Shown piece by piece: positions 35,765 to 45,082 of a DNA stretch of 48,181 bases. Source of the DNA: a bacterium (GTDB taxonomy: Bacteria > Hydrothermota > UBA3073 > JACQXS01 > JAQTXJ01); NCBI GenBank assembly GCA_028716385.1, contig JAQUPX010000010.1, forward strand, positions 1 through 48,181, given 5' to 3'. Within the stretch, counting starts at the first letter, position 1; the number at the start of each line of letters is the position of its first letter. A program made the position numbers and the translations under genes. Under the pieces are notes generated by a model. That model saw nothing but the letters and a program-made list of their open reading frames with translations. It made no database searches and was not told the origin of the DNA.

Positions 35765-36727
35765 CTAGTGCCCACACACCTTACACGGTCTTCTCCCAGA
35801 TTCAATTGCTTCTTCTCTTGTCTTGAATGTGATAAGATTATACGGTGCAATCTTCTTGGCATAAGGGCAAGAGCAATAATGAAAGACCTCACTTTTAATA
35901 CTGGCACAATATCCAAGATTTTCTTCAGAAACAGTTCCGGGGGGTGCAACTAAATGCTTCATTGCTGTTGTTGCAGTTACTCCCCATTCATTAAAGTTAG
36001 TGGTCGCTTCTATCTTATTCTCCACCGAATCCGGCAATGCCGGGAAGAAATCAATCCCCGTCAAAATCTCTATCGAGTCTATTGTAACTGCATAGGAAGA
36101 TAAAGGTTCGTTTGATGATTGATTAGGCAAAACAAACCCAATACCCTTAATATCAGGTTCCTCATAATCAAGTATAACCTTGTAATAGTAAGCAGGCACA
36201 GCAACTTTATCATTACCTATTGTCGGAAGTCCTTCTTTTAACACTGGCCCTGCAACTACGTAAATTTCGTCATTATCTCTCGCCCAAGCTCTTACTTTAT
36301 CTTCGAGGCGCTTCCATACCCCTCGATTGAAACCCGCTGTCTGGGGGCTCATATTTGACATATAAAACGTTTCTGCCATCGCAGTCGCATCCCACGCCAT
36401 ATCTCCAGCCGGACACAAGTGACCTCGATCATAACCTGATTTCTTATAATCCTCCGGTGTTGCTGAACCTGTAGGTACCATCGGGTCAGGGCGGAAGTCC
36501 TCCGTTCTTTTAGCCGTGCGATGTGCTAACATTTCTCTCGTTAATTTATATGCAATCCAGTCAGCCTGTTCGTATTTTTCATCATATTTTAGAGTATATG
36601 CGGTGTGGTGGACGATTTCGTCGGTTGAGGTATAGGAAGGGAGGTAGTTAAAATCAGTGGATTCAGAAACTGTAGATATTAGAAATAGTAAAAAAATTGA
36701 TAGGATAAACCGGAACTTAAAGCTCAT
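35765..36727 (-). CDS. Secreted NUC1-type DNA/RNA nuclease with Ada-like zinc domain
   Basis: The 320-residue protein has a signal peptide (1-22). The nuclease is of the DNA/RNA non-specific (Serratia/EndoG) type: DRGH at 100-103 with the general base His103, the metal-binding Asn134 in FNRGVW, and the supporting NMSPQ. Residues 273-320 form a second small module (KSEVFHYCSCPYAKKI, then EEAIESGRRPCKVCGH) with a C..C plus C..C pattern like the Ada zinc-binding domain; other bacterial NUC1 proteins carry it too. It cleaves nucleic acid outside the cytoplasm. The start overlaps the stop of the HEPN gene (ATGA), which couples an exported nuclease to a cytoplasmic protein, an odd pair. Confidence 0.9.
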   Translation of the reverse strand: MSFKFRFILSIFLLFLISTVSESTDFNYLPSYTSTDEIVHHTAYTLKYDEKYEQADWIAYKLTREMLAHRTAKRTEDFRPDPMVPTGSATPEDYKKSGYDRGHLCPAGDMAWDATAMAETFYMSNMSPQTAGFNRGVWKRLEDKVRAWARDNDEIYVVAGPVLKEGLPTIGNDKVAVPAYYYKVILDYEEPDIKGIGFVLPNQSSNEPLSSYAVTIDSIEILTGIDFFPALPDSVENKIEATTNFNEWGVTATTAMKHLVAPPGTVSEENLGYCASIKSEVFHYCSCPYAKKIAPYNLITFKTREEAIESGRRPCKVCGH

Positions 36728-37986
36728 TTTAGTATTTTTTTGTCCAATTCAGCTAAGATATCATCATGTTTTTCTCCTTGTTTATACAATAAAATAAATT
36801 TATTAAGAGACTTCCTTAAGTAGTCTTCTATTTGCAAAACAAAATCCTTTGCCAAAATAGATTTTTCATTAAGAAAGATATTCATTGTTTCGCCATGCAC
36901 CACTTTACTGCGTGCATTATAAGCCTCTCGCATACTTGAGAATATTTTATTTCGTTCATCGCCATTATTTTCAAGCAATACTGCTGTCCTGAGTGCTAAC
37001 CTATAACTAAATTCTGCTTTTTCTCCACCTTTCAAAAAGAGAGCCTCAAAAGAAACCATCATATCAATTAGTTTATCTTCTGCCCTTCCTCTCTCGTAAG
37101 CATAGTTAAACCTTGTCAAAGCTATATTTAAGGGAGATGATTCCTTTATTTCATAAACCAGAAAATCATTTACAAACTTCTTGAACTGTTCCACTTCAGG
37201 AATAGTCAGTTGATATTTGTTCCCATAAACCTCTTTGCCCGAAATTATCCCTTCTGCTCTTATAGGAGCCCATGCAACAGAAGCATAGTATATAGTTTCT
37301 ACGCCAATAGTTCCTGTTTTTAGAAGTCTCAACGCAGTAATTATCTTCGAGAACGGGTCATTTTGGGGTAACCCAGGAGTAGTTCTCTTATTTATATAAT
37401 TGATTTCTAAAACATATAATTTTTCAAAAAGAGACTGCATTTTAAGAAGCCTCTTTTCATATGATTGTAACATCTCTTCGTTAGAAAGCTTTCTTATTCT
37501 CATATTTGCTGTAATGTCTACTTTATCTACCTCACATTCAAAATTTTGTAAAAAGAAGAAAGCCATGAACTTACACTTATCTTCATACGAACATTCTTCA
37601 TAGTCTTTATAAAATTCTGTAAAAACTTCTTCAAGAAACAAGAATGATTGGAATTTTTCAATGAGATATATTAGAATAACAATGAGTTCGTCAGAGTCTC
37701 CAATTGGTTTACTTCTTTTAGCAAATTGTAAGTCTTTTGTCATACACTCAATGCATTCAGTAAATTCTGGAAGTTTTTCTAACTCTTCTTGATGTTGAGA
37801 AATGAACAACAGAAATACAGGGTCTAATACACCAGAGCGACTCAATCCCTTATCTGTAATTTTAATTTTGTTTCTTATTATAAGAGGAATCTGTTCTTTT
37901 TCACTTGAGAGAGAAAGTAAATTACAGGCAGCACAGATAAAAGCTTTTAATTTTTCGTATAATATTGGGTTACGAAATTCAGACAT
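36724..37986 (-). CDS. HEPN-domain protein (ApeA-like), 420 aa
   Basis: The C-terminal third is an ApeA-like HEPN domain: KLIDMMVSFEALFL, AEFSYRLALRTAVLL, then NARSKVVHGET with the Rx4H motif (R359, H364) found in HEPN ribonucleases. The N-terminal 250 residues are helical, with no motif I know. The frame extends to a TTG at 38025, but the ATG at 37986 has AGGAG ten bases before it and is preferred. HEPN proteins often cut RNA in abortive defence or toxin-antitoxin pairs; this activity is inferred from the motif. The gene overlaps NUC1 by four bases and lies at the right edge of the defence genes. No antitoxin-type partner is visible. Confidence 0.72.
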   Translation of the reverse strand: MSEFRNPILYEKLKAFICAACNLLSLSSEKEQIPLIIRNKIKITDKGLSRSGVLDPVFLLFISQHQEELEKLPEFTECIECMTKDLQFAKRSKPIGDSDELIVILIYLIEKFQSFLFLEEVFTEFYKDYEECSYEDKCKFMAFFFLQNFECEVDKVDITANMRIRKLSNEEMLQSYEKRLLKMQSLFEKLYVLEINYINKRTTPGLPQNDPFSKIITALRLLKTGTIGVETIYYASVAWAPIRAEGIISGKEVYGNKYQLTIPEVEQFKKFVNDFLVYEIKESSPLNIALTRFNYAYERGRAEDKLIDMMVSFEALFLKGGEKAEFSYRLALRTAVLLENNGDERNKIFSSMREAYNARSKVVHGETMNIFLNEKSILAKDFVLQIEDYLRKSLNKFILLYKQGEKHDDILAELDKKILK

Positions 37987-38097
37987 GTTTTTTTGTACTC
38001 CTGTAGTGTTAGGTTTACTCTCCAAGCCTATATAACTTGCATAATACGTTTCTTTAATTATTAAAATCGACTCTACTTTGCATCACTATTTGACATC

Positions 38098-40065
38098 CTA
38101 CTTCATTAAAATCAACTTTTTCGTTTCTTTATACTCCCCTGCTGTCAGCTTCACAAAGTAAATCCCGGATAACAAGTCTTTTGCATTAAGACTTAAAGTG
38201 TACCCCCCAGCTTCTTTCTCTTCATTGACTAATGTTTTAATCATCCTGCCCGATAGGTCGTAGATACTCAATGAAACTTTAGTTCTGATATGAAGAGAGT
38301 AACTAATGATTGTAGATTTTATAAATGGATTTTGGGTAACTTGTAAGAATAGCGGTAGTTTATTAGTTTTTGTTTCTTCAACACCGGTCAGATTGAAATC
38401 AATTCCGGAAGTTGTATCCGATGTTGCAACAGAAACCAAATTAGCAGAGTTTGAGTCAGGTTTTTGGTTATACCATAAGATTCCATACCCTTCCGCGAAT
38501 GCCATTATTTTGTAATTTCCGGTACGAAGAGTTTTTAATAAATACTTGCCGTTTGCGTCTGTTTCGTCCCCGACTAAAGGGAACCATCCATAAAAATCAT
38601 TAATATAGCCCCACGCTATTGCTACGGCACCTGCTATCTGTGATTTAGGACTTCCGTAAACCGTTCCTGAAATAAAACCGCCTTGCTCAAGAGTAAAGTC
38701 AATATTAAGCACTGAATCGGGGGCAGCAACATATATGGAATCTGCACTCCACCAATTATTCTTATCATTGTACCATTCAATTGCATGCAATGTATCCTCA
38801 ACCCCCGACATTCCAGGAGCAGCCCAAATTTTATAATATCCTGTCGGCAAACTATTGATTCTATAACTCCCTGTGGAATCAGTCATTCCCCATTTTACGG
38901 ATTCTCCTGAATTCGTGTTAAACGCATCTACGTCTATATTTTTAATGGGACCTTTAGTGCCATATACTTTGCCTTTTATTTTCCCACCAACATATAAAGA
39001 AAAATTAATATTTTTTGCAGTATCGGGCATTGTTAGGTTTACTAAATCTGCTGAATTCCAATCCGGTTTATTGTTCCAGTAAAGGTCAACGTATCCACTG
39101 TCGTTACGAGTCTTTACTTTATAACTTCCCGTAGGTAAAGTAGTTATAATATAATAGCCAGTTGAATCAGTATAACTACCTGAAATTTGGTCTTTAGTAG
39201 TTGCGTTATAAACATTTACATATATATGTTGAAGAGGTCTTTTTGAAATTGTAACATACCCCGATATACAACCTCCAAGTTGCAACTCAAAATTAATATT
39301 TTTTGTAGTATCAGGCATTGTTACAGATACCGGGACAGCATTCTCACCGTTTGTTGCATTATCATACCATTCTGCTATATAACCTTTTCCATTCGCTGTT
39401 ACTTTATAATCAGCCGTAGGTAACCCCATAGCTATGTAATGTCCTGTTGAATCAGTATAACAAGAAGACATTTGGTCTCCGGTAGTTATATCATAGACTG
39501 CTATACTTATACCATTAATAGCTCCTTTTGTACCAGTAACATATCCCGATATACAACCGCCGATTTCCAATATAAAGTCAATATTTTTAAGCGTATCAAG
39601 AGGATATAATGTTAAGACATTTGCATCTTTTCCATAATACTTATTATTATACCATTCATTTATGTATCCCTGTGTATTTGCATTGCCAGCTCGAAGTTTA
39701 TGAGTATTGTAGCCCCAGGAAGTACCGGAAACTACATACTGCCCAAGAGAATTGGTTGCCCAATTACTGGAGTAACCATAACTATGGCATGTAGTGTCAT
39801 ACAAAACAAGTTGTATATTTTTAATCGGATTACTATAAATATCGGTAACCGTTCCCATAATAACTCCAAGTGTATCACCACTCTGAAAAAATGTATTATT
39901 CCCTTTTCCCATAAAGGAGCTGTCTTGAGGTGTTTGTATCCTTGTCGATTTTTCAAATTTTTCCATAAACCAAGGGGTGTGTTTTGTGAGCTTTTCAGCA
40001 GAAAAAGCGTTTGTTAATACAAGGGTAAGAAATCCTGTTACAAAGCATACTTTAAAGTATTTCAT
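38098..40065 (-). CDS. Exported five-repeat CarboxypepD_reg-like protein with sorting domain
   Basis: The protein has 655 residues from the ATG at 40065; a GTG two codons earlier is less likely because GAGAGGTG acts as the ribosome binding site. After a signal peptide (about 1-23) come five repeats of about 95 residues, each with the pattern G.I.G.V......I..I.V...........TDSTG.Y....LP.G.YK, the transthyretin-like CarboxypepD_reg fold. The C-terminus is the type A sorting module (NPFIKSTIISYS, YDLSGR, GIYFVKL). It is a surface or secreted protein of unknown ligand, probably adhesive or structural. A gap of about 95 bases separates it from the gene upstream. Confidence 0.85.
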   Translation of the reverse strand: MKYFKVCFVTGFLTLVLTNAFSAEKLTKHTPWFMEKFEKSTRIQTPQDSSFMGKGNNTFFQSGDTLGVIMGTVTDIYSNPIKNIQLVLYDTTCHSYGYSSNWATNSLGQYVVSGTSWGYNTHKLRAGNANTQGYINEWYNNKYYGKDANVLTLYPLDTLKNIDFILEIGGCISGYVTGTKGAINGISIAVYDITTGDQMSSCYTDSTGHYIAMGLPTADYKVTANGKGYIAEWYDNATNGENAVPVSVTMPDTTKNINFELQLGGCISGYVTISKRPLQHIYVNVYNATTKDQISGSYTDSTGYYIITTLPTGSYKVKTRNDSGYVDLYWNNKPDWNSADLVNLTMPDTAKNINFSLYVGGKIKGKVYGTKGPIKNIDVDAFNTNSGESVKWGMTDSTGSYRINSLPTGYYKIWAAPGMSGVEDTLHAIEWYNDKNNWWSADSIYVAAPDSVLNIDFTLEQGGFISGTVYGSPKSQIAGAVAIAWGYINDFYGWFPLVGDETDANGKYLLKTLRTGNYKIMAFAEGYGILWYNQKPDSNSANLVSVATSDTTSGIDFNLTGVEETKTNKLPLFLQVTQNPFIKSTIISYSLHIRTKVSLSIYDLSGRMIKTLVNEEKEAGGYTLSLNAKDLLSGIYFVKLTAGEYKETKKLILMK

Positions 40066-40160
40066 TTGCACCTCTCTTATTTGTTGTTTCCATATTTCCC
40101 TCTCCTACTTAAAAAAACTTTATCTTTAATCAACCAAAGGCGGGAGCAGGCAATCCCTGT

Positions 40161-40997
40161 CTATTTTATTGCCCCATATTGTCCAGATTTAGTCCTATAT
40201 CCATAAATAACATTTCCTTTCAGCATATCTACCCAATATTCCCATTCTTCTCCTGTTTTCTTTCTTGCTAAATATAATCTACAAGCGAGATAATAATCCG
40301 TAGAATCCATAGCTCGTTCCTCTGGTAAACTTGCCAACACATCAGCTTTAGGGAGTATAAACATTTCCATACTATCTCTTAACCCAATTTTTTCTTTGGC
40401 ATCAATTTTAATATTATGGGGGACACATTCTATTAAATGTTTCTTTGCTATCTCAAAAGCTTGTGTTTTGGAAATAGAAGGAGTGGCAGAAATATTAATG
40501 TCGGGATGAACGCCTATACCAAAACCTTTTATCGCACCATCCTGATAAATAGAAATGTCTAATGCCCGTCTATAAGTACCAACTGGTATTCCCCGATATA
40601 TTTGGTCGTAAACAATATGCCAATAAAATATCCAGGAGGTTATATCTTTATAATGGGAAGAGTCTTTATATGATTTTCTTAAAACCAATTCATCAAAATT
40701 TATGTTTATAAATTCCTTATAATCTTCTAAAGAATTTTTAACAAGCCTGTCGATTTCTTTCATACTCATCTTATTCAACTGAGAAAATGATACCCCATAT
40801 TTTTTTTCAATGTTTATCTTTAACCCATATACTCCTTTTATAATTCCTCCTGTCGTTTCTATTTCAAGAGTATCTCCTTTCTTATCCACAATTTTTTCCA
40901 ACTTTATACCCCTGTCTACTCCCCATAGTTTGTAACCGGTAACTATGCCCAAAAACATTACCGCTAAAATTATTAACGCAACTTTTCTATGCAACAT
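40161..40997 (-). CDS. Membrane-anchored protein with PepSY-like module
   Basis: The 278-residue protein has one N-terminal hydrophobic segment (about 5-25), a signal anchor or uncleaved signal. The region around 130-270 looks like the propeptide (FTP/PepSY) part of M4 proteases: RGIPVGTYRRALDISIYQDG, then TPSISKTQAFEIAKKHLI and EEWEYWVDMLKGNVI. No protease domain is fused. A PepSY-type protein may inhibit or chaperone an exported protease; the M4 enzyme at 1135 is a possible but unproven partner. It follows the DUF4424-like gene by 15 bases. Confidence 0.6.
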   Translation of the reverse strand: MLHRKVALIILAVMFLGIVTGYKLWGVDRGIKLEKIVDKKGDTLEIETTGGIIKGVYGLKINIEKKYGVSFSQLNKMSMKEIDRLVKNSLEDYKEFININFDELVLRKSYKDSSHYKDITSWIFYWHIVYDQIYRGIPVGTYRRALDISIYQDGAIKGFGIGVHPDINISATPSISKTQAFEIAKKHLIECVPHNIKIDAKEKIGLRDSMEMFILPKADVLASLPEERAMDSTDYYLACRLYLARKKTGEEWEYWVDMLKGNVIYGYRTKSGQYGAIK

Positions 40998-41012
40998 TTT
41001 TCTTACAGAAGT

Positions 41013-42383
41013 TTACTTTTTCTTATCTAATCCTTTATAGAAATCTATAATATCTTTATCATACTTTCTGAAAAGTGTAGGTGTATAAACAGTGTCTTTT
41101 TTCTGGAGTAATGCAACAAGCTTTGTCCGGCTTGTGACATACCATGGACCATTTATTCTATCAATAGTAAGAAAGTCTTTGACAGTTTTGGTTGCAAAAA
41201 TAGGTTTTCCTCTTGCATCACGTCCCGTGAATTTAGATTGCAGAATGTTTCTATAAGTGGGACTTTGGATAACAATTATAGAATCGGTAAAGGCTCCTTT
41301 AAGCACGCTGTCAACTTTTATCTTATAAATATCCGTAACAGTAATATAATGGCGAATATCTGCGGTATCGCTTCCGGGAATAGATAAAGACTCATCTTGA
41401 ATGACTTTCACTGTGCAAGAGAGAACGGTTCCTATAGTTACCAAATCAGCGCTAATGTATTTCTCGGCATGTTCGTTTTGAAAACTTGGGACGGTATATC
41501 CTGTTAGTTGAACACCCGGTTGAATGATTACTTGTATATCTTCGTCAGGCTCGAAATTTTTTAGTTCCCATTTAATTTTACCATCTTTAGTTAACGTGTA
41601 ATCTCCAGGGACAATGGAAAAGATATCGCCTTTTTCGTAGCATTTATTTAAATCAATTGTTATGTCTGCTTGTCCTATCGGACCTTTCCATCCTGCGCCT
41701 GTTTCTAATATATAACTTATAACATGATGCATACCGGCACTCCACATTGAAGGGTAAACCCAGTATGTATTTCTTATTGTTTTTGTTTCGCCTTTTGCGA
41801 AATCTACTTTCCACGTATACCATTTTCTTACCGGGATTTCGACATCTTTTTCCCCGGTCATTCCATCTTCGCCTCTTTTTGTTTCTTCTTTTATATTAAC
41901 CGGAACGGGTTTATTATCAACCCAAACATTGAAATTGTTAAGATTAGAATCGTAAAAGGAATGCTGAGTTTCATCAACTCCCGGGAATCCTAATAAAGCA
42001 TCTTTGACTGCTTCCCCTGTATTTACGAATGTAAAGATACAATCAACGAGAATCTTTTTCTTAGCCCAACCATATATTTTTGTTGAATCTGAAGGGGGGG
42101 CTACTTTTATTTTTACGGTTTCCGCTTGCATAACAATATTTTTGCTATTTATAGGGTATACGTTGTGTGCCGATTCAAAAAGTAGCGCATCATCTGCGGA
42201 TAAATGACTACAAAAAACCAGAGCAATCAGAAGAATTTTTATAAGCGGACTTCCGGCAAAGAGACTGTAACATAGCTGAGAAGGACTTGATATATTTACC
42301 AGCTTGGAATTATCAGACAGTCTCTCTGTATCTACTTTTAGCAACGCTGAGTTTCCTTTTTCCCGTTCAGATACAAAATGCAT
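41013..42383 (-). CDS. Exported DUF4424-like protein
   Basis: The 456-residue frame opens at ATG 42383, five bases after the stop of the upstream gene, with no Shine-Dalgarno. The first 45 residues are polar, and a hydrophobic export segment comes only at LIKILLIALVFCSHLSA (about 48-64). No start codon (ATG, GTG or TTG) is found between them, so either the leader is long or a frameshift has removed the true start. The mature part begins DDALLFESAHNVYPI and contains IFTFVNTGE and LLGFPG, resembling DUF4424 proteins. A C-terminal segment has beta character. Its function is unknown. Confidence 0.55.
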   Translation of the reverse strand: MHFVSEREKGNSALLKVDTERLSDNSKLVNISSPSQLCYSLFAGSPLIKILLIALVFCSHLSADDALLFESAHNVYPINSKNIVMQAETVKIKVAPPSDSTKIYGWAKKKILVDCIFTFVNTGEAVKDALLGFPGVDETQHSFYDSNLNNFNVWVDNKPVPVNIKEETKRGEDGMTGEKDVEIPVRKWYTWKVDFAKGETKTIRNTYWVYPSMWSAGMHHVISYILETGAGWKGPIGQADITIDLNKCYEKGDIFSIVPGDYTLTKDGKIKWELKNFEPDEDIQVIIQPGVQLTGYTVPSFQNEHAEKYISADLVTIGTVLSCTVKVIQDESLSIPGSDTADIRHYITVTDIYKIKVDSVLKGAFTDSIIVIQSPTYRNILQSKFTGRDARGKPIFATKTVKDFLTIDRINGPWYVTSRTKLVALLQKKDTVYTPTLFRKYDKDIIDFYKGLDKKK

Positions 42384-42388
42384 ATTAT

Positions 42389-43579
42389 TTATCTATAAAA
42401 TAAATATTTGGTTTTATAATCCGGCTCCTTCTCTCCCTTTTTATATGCCCGTTGTTGTTTTTTGCCTTTTTCATCCGTGTTTGGCAAAACCTCTGTTTTA
42501 TCATCTAATTTGTCTTCCCGCCCTGAATATAATCCCATTACTCCTTTCCCTTTCCCGTCTAAATTTATCCAGGACATCTCAAAACCATTGCAATCGCAGT
42601 CAGTTAATTCAAATGATTTTAGTATCCTGAAATTATTTTTCATTTCAAAAATTACCGTTTGAGAATAATGATAAGGATGTAAACTATCAGGAGCGCATTC
42701 TACACATCCCAGAAAATATTCTTTTTCTTTGATATAAATAGGTTTGAAATATCCAAGCAAGAAAGGTCGTTCTTCAGTGTATCCCTTAGTTATTATATTC
42801 CCTTCCGCAACAATAAAAGACTTAGTTCGTTCTAACTTGTTTTTGTTCCACATTAATAAATCGTACGTTGTTGGACTTACATCCGATTGGCTTTCGGCTA
42901 TCACTAACTGTTTATAGTTGGTATCTACATTGGCAATACAGAGTAAGTGGGCAGACGGAACGATGTTAGAATTGATATATCCAAGTTCTCCCTTGTCTGT
43001 CCACAAGAAGCGTAAAGAATCATTTTCTGTTTTTATAATACAAATATAATATTTACATCCTGTATCTTCTTTTTTTAATGGGTTTTCGTAACAAAATGTC
43101 ACAAGTTCATTTTTTCTATCAGTATTGACATCCCCAATTAAGGCATCGCCAATTAAATAAGGTAACTCATTTACTGTTTTTCCAAATTCTTTTCCATTCC
43201 ATTCATATTTTATCATAGAATGTTCTTTGAATAGGATTATTTCATCCTTGCCATCATTATTAAAATCACCGGTTGTCCATTTAATATTTTTTGTCGAGTT
43301 ACTATCATCAAGTGTAATTTCGTAAAAAGTTTTCCACTCTTTTTTAACAAATTGCAGAATTTTCAAAATACTTTTATCTTTTATTAGAATAAATTCTTGC
43401 CGGTTGCCAAGTAAATTAGCTGACTTAAGTTCTCTTGTATAAGATATATGCTCAATGTTATAAGATATTGGTTCGGGTAAATATCCTTCATCTATTAAAT
43501 TGAAATCAGGTAACTTTGCCATAAGATTTGAAGCTGATAATACAGTCCCTATAAATATACCGACAAATATTTTTTTCAT
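42389..43579 (-). CDS. Exported FG-GAP/VCBS-like protein, 396 aa
   Basis: A signal peptide (about 1-21, MKKIFVGIFIGTVLSASNLM) leads a beta-rich protein. Calcium-binding FG-GAP-type motifs are seen at TTGDFNNDGKDEIILF and GDVNTDRKNELVTF, consistent with a propeller fold with repeats of about 60 residues. There is no sorting domain; the C-terminus is a charged tail (KKGEKEPDYKTKYLFYR). It lies in the middle of the exported-protein run, 15 bases after the upstream gene and 5 before the next. A surface scaffold role is likely. Confidence 0.75.
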   Translation of the reverse strand: MKKIFVGIFIGTVLSASNLMAKLPDFNLIDEGYLPEPISYNIEHISYTRELKSANLLGNRQEFILIKDKSILKILQFVKKEWKTFYEITLDDSNSTKNIKWTTGDFNNDGKDEIILFKEHSMIKYEWNGKEFGKTVNELPYLIGDALIGDVNTDRKNELVTFCYENPLKKEDTGCKYYICIIKTENDSLRFLWTDKGELGYINSNIVPSAHLLCIANVDTNYKQLVIAESQSDVSPTTYDLLMWNKNKLERTKSFIVAEGNIITKGYTEERPFLLGYFKPIYIKEKEYFLGCVECAPDSLHPYHYSQTVIFEMKNNFRILKSFELTDCDCNGFEMSWINLDGKGKGVMGLYSGREDKLDDKTEVLPNTDEKGKKQQRAYKKGEKEPDYKTKYLFYR

Positions 43580-43594
43580 AGTTTCTTCTGTCTT

Positions 43595-45067
43595 TTATCT
43601 TATAACTGTAATTTTCCTTGTTGTTTTGGATGTATCAGCTGTTAGTTTCACAAAATAAACTCCTGTTTTTAGTTCTTTTGCGTCTAAATTAATGCTATAA
43701 CTCCCCGCTTCTTTCTCTTCATTTATGAGGGTTTTTACACAACTTCCCGTTATATCATAAATGGCTAACGAAACCTTACTTATGGCAGGTATTTGATACT
43801 TGATAATTGTTGATTTAATAAATGGGTTTTGGGAGATTTCTAATTTTGCATTTTGGGTTTTGAGATTTGAGGTTTCTTCTATCCCTGTTTCTTTCCCCAA
43901 CCTAACCAGATATATATCATCCCCACCTTCTCCGAAAGATGTTGTCCATCCTGCAATAATAAATCCACCATCAAAAGTCTGTTGAATTGAAGAGGTAAAT
44001 TCAGTAGTATCTCCGCCAAAACTTTTTGTCCATAGGGTATCACCAGAAGAATTTGTTTTTATAAGATATATATTAGAATGAGTTGATGTTCCTACCCCGA
44101 AAGAGGTTGTTGCGCCTGCGATAATAAACCCACTATCAGGGGTTTGCAGAACCGATTCACCCATATCTCCTTTAGTCCCACCAAAATTTTTAATCCATAG
44201 TGTGTCTCCTAAGGAATCCGTTCTGATAAGATAGACATCACAATAATTTGGTGCACCTGGACCAAAAGAAAGAGTTGTTCCTGCAACAATAAAACCTCCA
44301 TCCATAGTTTGTTGAACGGCATGGCTCTCATCAAAGCTTGTACCGCCAAAAGTTTTGGTCCATAAGGTATCACCTAAAGAATCTATTCTAATCAGGTATA
44401 TATCTCCATCGTTTGTTCCTAAAGGGAATGTCTCTCCTACAATAATGAATCCCTTATCTCTGGTTTGTTGAATTGAACAACCGTAGTCATTGTAAATTCC
44501 CCCATAGATTTTAGTCCATAATGTGTCACCCAATAAATTCGTCCTTACAATATAGACATTAGAGTAAAGTGGTATGCCTGCCCCGAAAGAGGATGTCTCT
44601 CCTACAATGATATACCCATCTATTCCGCTTGAGGTGGATTGAACTGAGTTGCCTCGTTCCCAGTAAGTTCCACCGTAAGTTTTAGTCCATAGGGTATCGC
44701 CAGAGGAGTCAGTTTTGATAAGATATGCATCCGCATTTCCGTAGGAACTTGTTCCTCCCACGATAACATACCCACCATCCGATGTCTGTAAAACTGATTT
44801 ACTGAAATCATCATTGCTCCCACCGTAAGTTTTAGTCCATAACGTATTCCCTGAAGAATTTGTTTTAATTAGATAAACATCAGACCTACCTGCACCGAAG
44901 GACTCTGTCCATCCAGCAATGATAAATCCGCTATCAGAAGTCTGCCGGACTGAATAGCCCAAATCCGTGTCAGTTCCACCGAAAGTTCTTGTCCAGAGGG
45001 TATCGGGTGCAGAGGCGAATAAGTCTGTCCCTGCAATGATAAGAAATACAAGCAAATATTTTTTCAT
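43595..45067 (-). CDS. Exported seven-repeat WTKTYGG protein with sorting domain
   Basis: The signal peptide (about 1-19) is followed by seven tandem repeats of 50-58 residues, each with the pattern TK.FGG....D.G.S..QT.DGGFI.AG.T..FG....D.YLI.TDS.GDTLW. Seven such units suggest a beta-propeller. The C-terminus is the sorting module (NPFIKSTIIKYQ, YDITGSCVKTL, GVYFVKL). The repeats are similar in DNA too, so the copy number may change by slippage. Ribosome binding site AAGGGGGAG abuts the ATG. It is a surface or secreted protein; related lineages encode many such proteins of unknown ligand. Confidence 0.85.
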   Translation of the reverse strand: MKKYLLVFLIIAGTDLFASAPDTLWTRTFGGTDTDLGYSVRQTSDSGFIIAGWTESFGAGRSDVYLIKTNSSGNTLWTKTYGGSNDDFSKSVLQTSDGGYVIVGGTSSYGNADAYLIKTDSSGDTLWTKTYGGTYWERGNSVQSTSSGIDGYIIVGETSSFGAGIPLYSNVYIVRTNLLGDTLWTKIYGGIYNDYGCSIQQTRDKGFIIVGETFPLGTNDGDIYLIRIDSLGDTLWTKTFGGTSFDESHAVQQTMDGGFIVAGTTLSFGPGAPNYCDVYLIRTDSLGDTLWIKNFGGTKGDMGESVLQTPDSGFIIAGATTSFGVGTSTHSNIYLIKTNSSGDTLWTKSFGGDTTEFTSSIQQTFDGGFIIAGWTTSFGEGGDDIYLVRLGKETGIEETSNLKTQNAKLEISQNPFIKSTIIKYQIPAISKVSLAIYDITGSCVKTLINEEKEAGSYSINLDAKELKTGVYFVKLTADTSKTTRKITVIR

Positions 45068-45082
45068 CTCCCCCTTATTTTA

